This document shows, one piece after another, positions 62,772-64,000 of a DNA stretch of 64,000 bases. Every line of letters starts with the position of its first letter. The stretch's first letter is position 1. The DNA comes from Streptomyces coeruleorubidus (GTDB lineage Bacteria > Actinomycetota > Actinomycetes > Streptomycetales > Streptomycetaceae). Both the position numbers and the translations under genes were made by a program. The notes below the pieces were generated by a model. The model saw only the letters and a program-made list of their open reading frames with translations, did not search any database and was not told the origin of the DNA. The DNA is taken from contig NZ_CP023694.1 of the NCBI RefSeq assembly GCF_008705135.1, positions 5,685,001 to 5,749,000 of the forward strand. Direction: 5' to 3'.

Positions 62772-63983
62772 TTGACCTGGTCACCAGTCCTGCCCGGTGC
62801 CGCTGCGCGCATGCTGCGCACAGCGGCCGGGTGGTGTGCGCTCCGAGTGGTGCTGCTGGTGGGCGGCGTGCTCGTCATCGGGCTGCTGTGCGGGGAACGG
62901 GCGTATGCGGCGGACGGCGTGCGGGCGCTGACGGATGGCACGGCCGGGTGGGTCGCCGGCGACCAGAGGCCCTCGGCCCGACTTGACGCTCATGTCCTGG
63001 CAGGCAGGGGGCGGCCGGACGCGCACGCCCCCCAGCCCCGGCAGCGGCCCACCGCGCACTCCACGGCCGGGCGGATCGACTCGCGGGGCCCTCGCTCCGT
63101 GTCCGGAGCCGGCGGTGTTCCGCCGGCGGGGGTCGGTGCGGGAGCCGTGGGGGAGCGGGTCGTACGGGTGGCCGGTGACACCGGCGAGGCGGTGCCCGAG
63201 GGGCTGGGGGAGACGCGGGCGAAGGAGCCGTCCTTGTCGTTGCCGTTGCCCAAGCTGCCGGTGCTGTCCCAACTGCCCGCACCGTCCGATCCATCAGCGG
63301 CCCCGAAGCCTCCGAAGCCTCCGAAGCTGCCGGACCTGCCCGCACTGCCCGACCTGCCAGTGCTCCCCGACCTCCCGGACCTGCCAGACCTCCCCAACCT
63401 CCCGGGGCCGTCGGATCTCCTCCCAGCCCCGCCCGCACCCCCCACCGGCGAAGTCAGGCTCCCGGAAGCGCCCGCACTTCCCGGCCACCCCAGCTACCCC
63501 GCACTCCCGGGCCACCCCCTCCCCGCACCAGTCACCGCCGACCCACAGCCGGGCAGAACGGCGCCGTCCCCGGCCGACAGGCCCGCCTCCGTCGGACGGA
63601 CCGGTGGTGCGGAGTCCGCCGCCGTGGGGCCGGACACCGGGGCGCGCGGCGCCGAGCACCGCGCCGCCGACTGGACAGGGCACGCGAGCCACACCAGACC
63701 CGCAGACCGCACCAGACCCGCAGACCGCACCAGACCCGCACCTCACGCCGGACCGTCCGTCCACGCCGGACACGCCCAGGGCGGGCACGCACCCGCAGGT
63801 CGGCCTGGCGACACGCTCGGCAACCGGACCGCGGCCGACAACGGCCCGTCGCGCCACGGCGACCCGCACGCCGTCACGCTGAGCTGCCGCGCCCCGCTGA
63901 GGCTCCTGCCCGGTGTCACGGCCCGCTCCCGCGCGGCCGACACCCGGGACAGTCGCCGGGACATCCCCGTCTTCCCCGGCTAG
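62772..63983 (+). CDS. Secreted Pro/Leu-repeat protein of unknown function
   Basis: A 403-residue protein starting at TTG 62772; GGGAGGAAG lies ~9-17 bases upstream. An N-terminal hydrophobic segment (ALRVVLLVGGVLVIGLLCGE) ending at RAYAADG reads as a signal peptide. Residues ~160-215 contain tandem PDLP-type repeats (LPDLPALPDLPVLPDLPD), expected to form an extended rod. The rest is rich in Pro, Ala, Gly, His and Arg with repeats such as TRPADR. No catalytic motif is seen. It may be a cell-wall spanning or spore-surface protein. Codon use is normal for the genome. Confidence 0.65.
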   Translation: MTWSPVLPGAAARMLRTAAGWCALRVVLLVGGVLVIGLLCGERAYAADGVRALTDGTAGWVAGDQRPSARLDAHVLAGRGRPDAHAPQPRQRPTAHSTAGRIDSRGPRSVSGAGGVPPAGVGAGAVGERVVRVAGDTGEAVPEGLGETRAKEPSLSLPLPKLPVLSQLPAPSDPSAAPKPPKPPKLPDLPALPDLPVLPDLPDLPDLPNLPGPSDLLPAPPAPPTGEVRLPEAPALPGHPSYPALPGHPLPAPVTADPQPGRTAPSPADRPASVGRTGGAESAAVGPDTGARGAEHRAADWTGHASHTRPADRTRPADRTRPAPHAGPSVHAGHAQGGHAPAGRPGDTLGNRTAADNGPSRHGDPHAVTLSCRAPLRLLPGVTARSRAADTRDSRRDIPVFPG

Positions 63984-64000
63984 CACGGGGAGACCGCCGC

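Overview
The window is high-GC actinobacterial chromosome, almost certainly Streptomyces. The evidence is very strong third-position GC bias, frequent GTG starts, GGAGG-type ribosome binding sites, and the developmental genes whiD and bldM beside the sigma factor gene shbA and guaB. From memory, the order groEL, whiD/bldM, shbA, guaB, guaB3, glpD, kinases, guaA, pcrA, icmB matches the core region around SCO4762-SCO4805 of S. coelicolor. I see no prophage, insertion sequence, CRISPR array, tRNA or rRNA.

Layout. 1-3.7 kb: the 3' end of a groEL with a His-rich tail, then a SnoaL-like protein, a short-chain dehydrogenase, a MOSC protein and a divergent LysR regulator. 3.8-9.3 kb: whiD and bldM back to back, with a sigma-BldN-type promoter in front of bldM, then shbA, guaB and a GuaB3 paralogue. 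9.3-14.1 kb: a 97-bp tandem repeat region, a nucleotide-sugar dehydrogenase homologue lacking its catalytic residues, glpD and a secreted serine hydrolase. 14.3-25.8 kb: six tandem membrane Ser/Thr kinases; the second is a pseudokinase, and most carry related extracellular domains. 26-32.4 kb: an aldehyde dehydrogenase and GMC oxidase pair, a sortase-anchored LAETG protein and a membrane protein. 32.4-36 kb: chorismate mutase behind a Phe/Tyr leader peptide and hairpin, then guaA, an FMN split-barrel protein and a class II aldolase. 36-43.3 kb: envelope proteins and a PspC-type stress module with a histidine kinase and response regulator. 43.3-54 kb: two NlpC/P60 hydrolases (one behind a c-di-AMP riboswitch), membrane proteins, pcrA, an M23 peptidase, a lipase-like hydrolase and icmB.

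54.2-62.6 kb is the most intriguing segment. It is a divergent gene set: a DUF5691-type protein and a SWIM zinc-finger protein on the minus strand, and a MoxR-type AAA ATPase, a DUF5682-type protein, a 48-residue microprotein and a VWA protein on the plus strand. Both arms share an inverted 13-bp promoter-region element, and the plus-strand genes are chained by ATGA/GTGA overlaps. Gene content suggests one ATP-driven, metal-ion-dependent machine of unknown purpose, possibly a conflict or quality-control system. The window ends with a secreted Pro/Leu-repeat protein.
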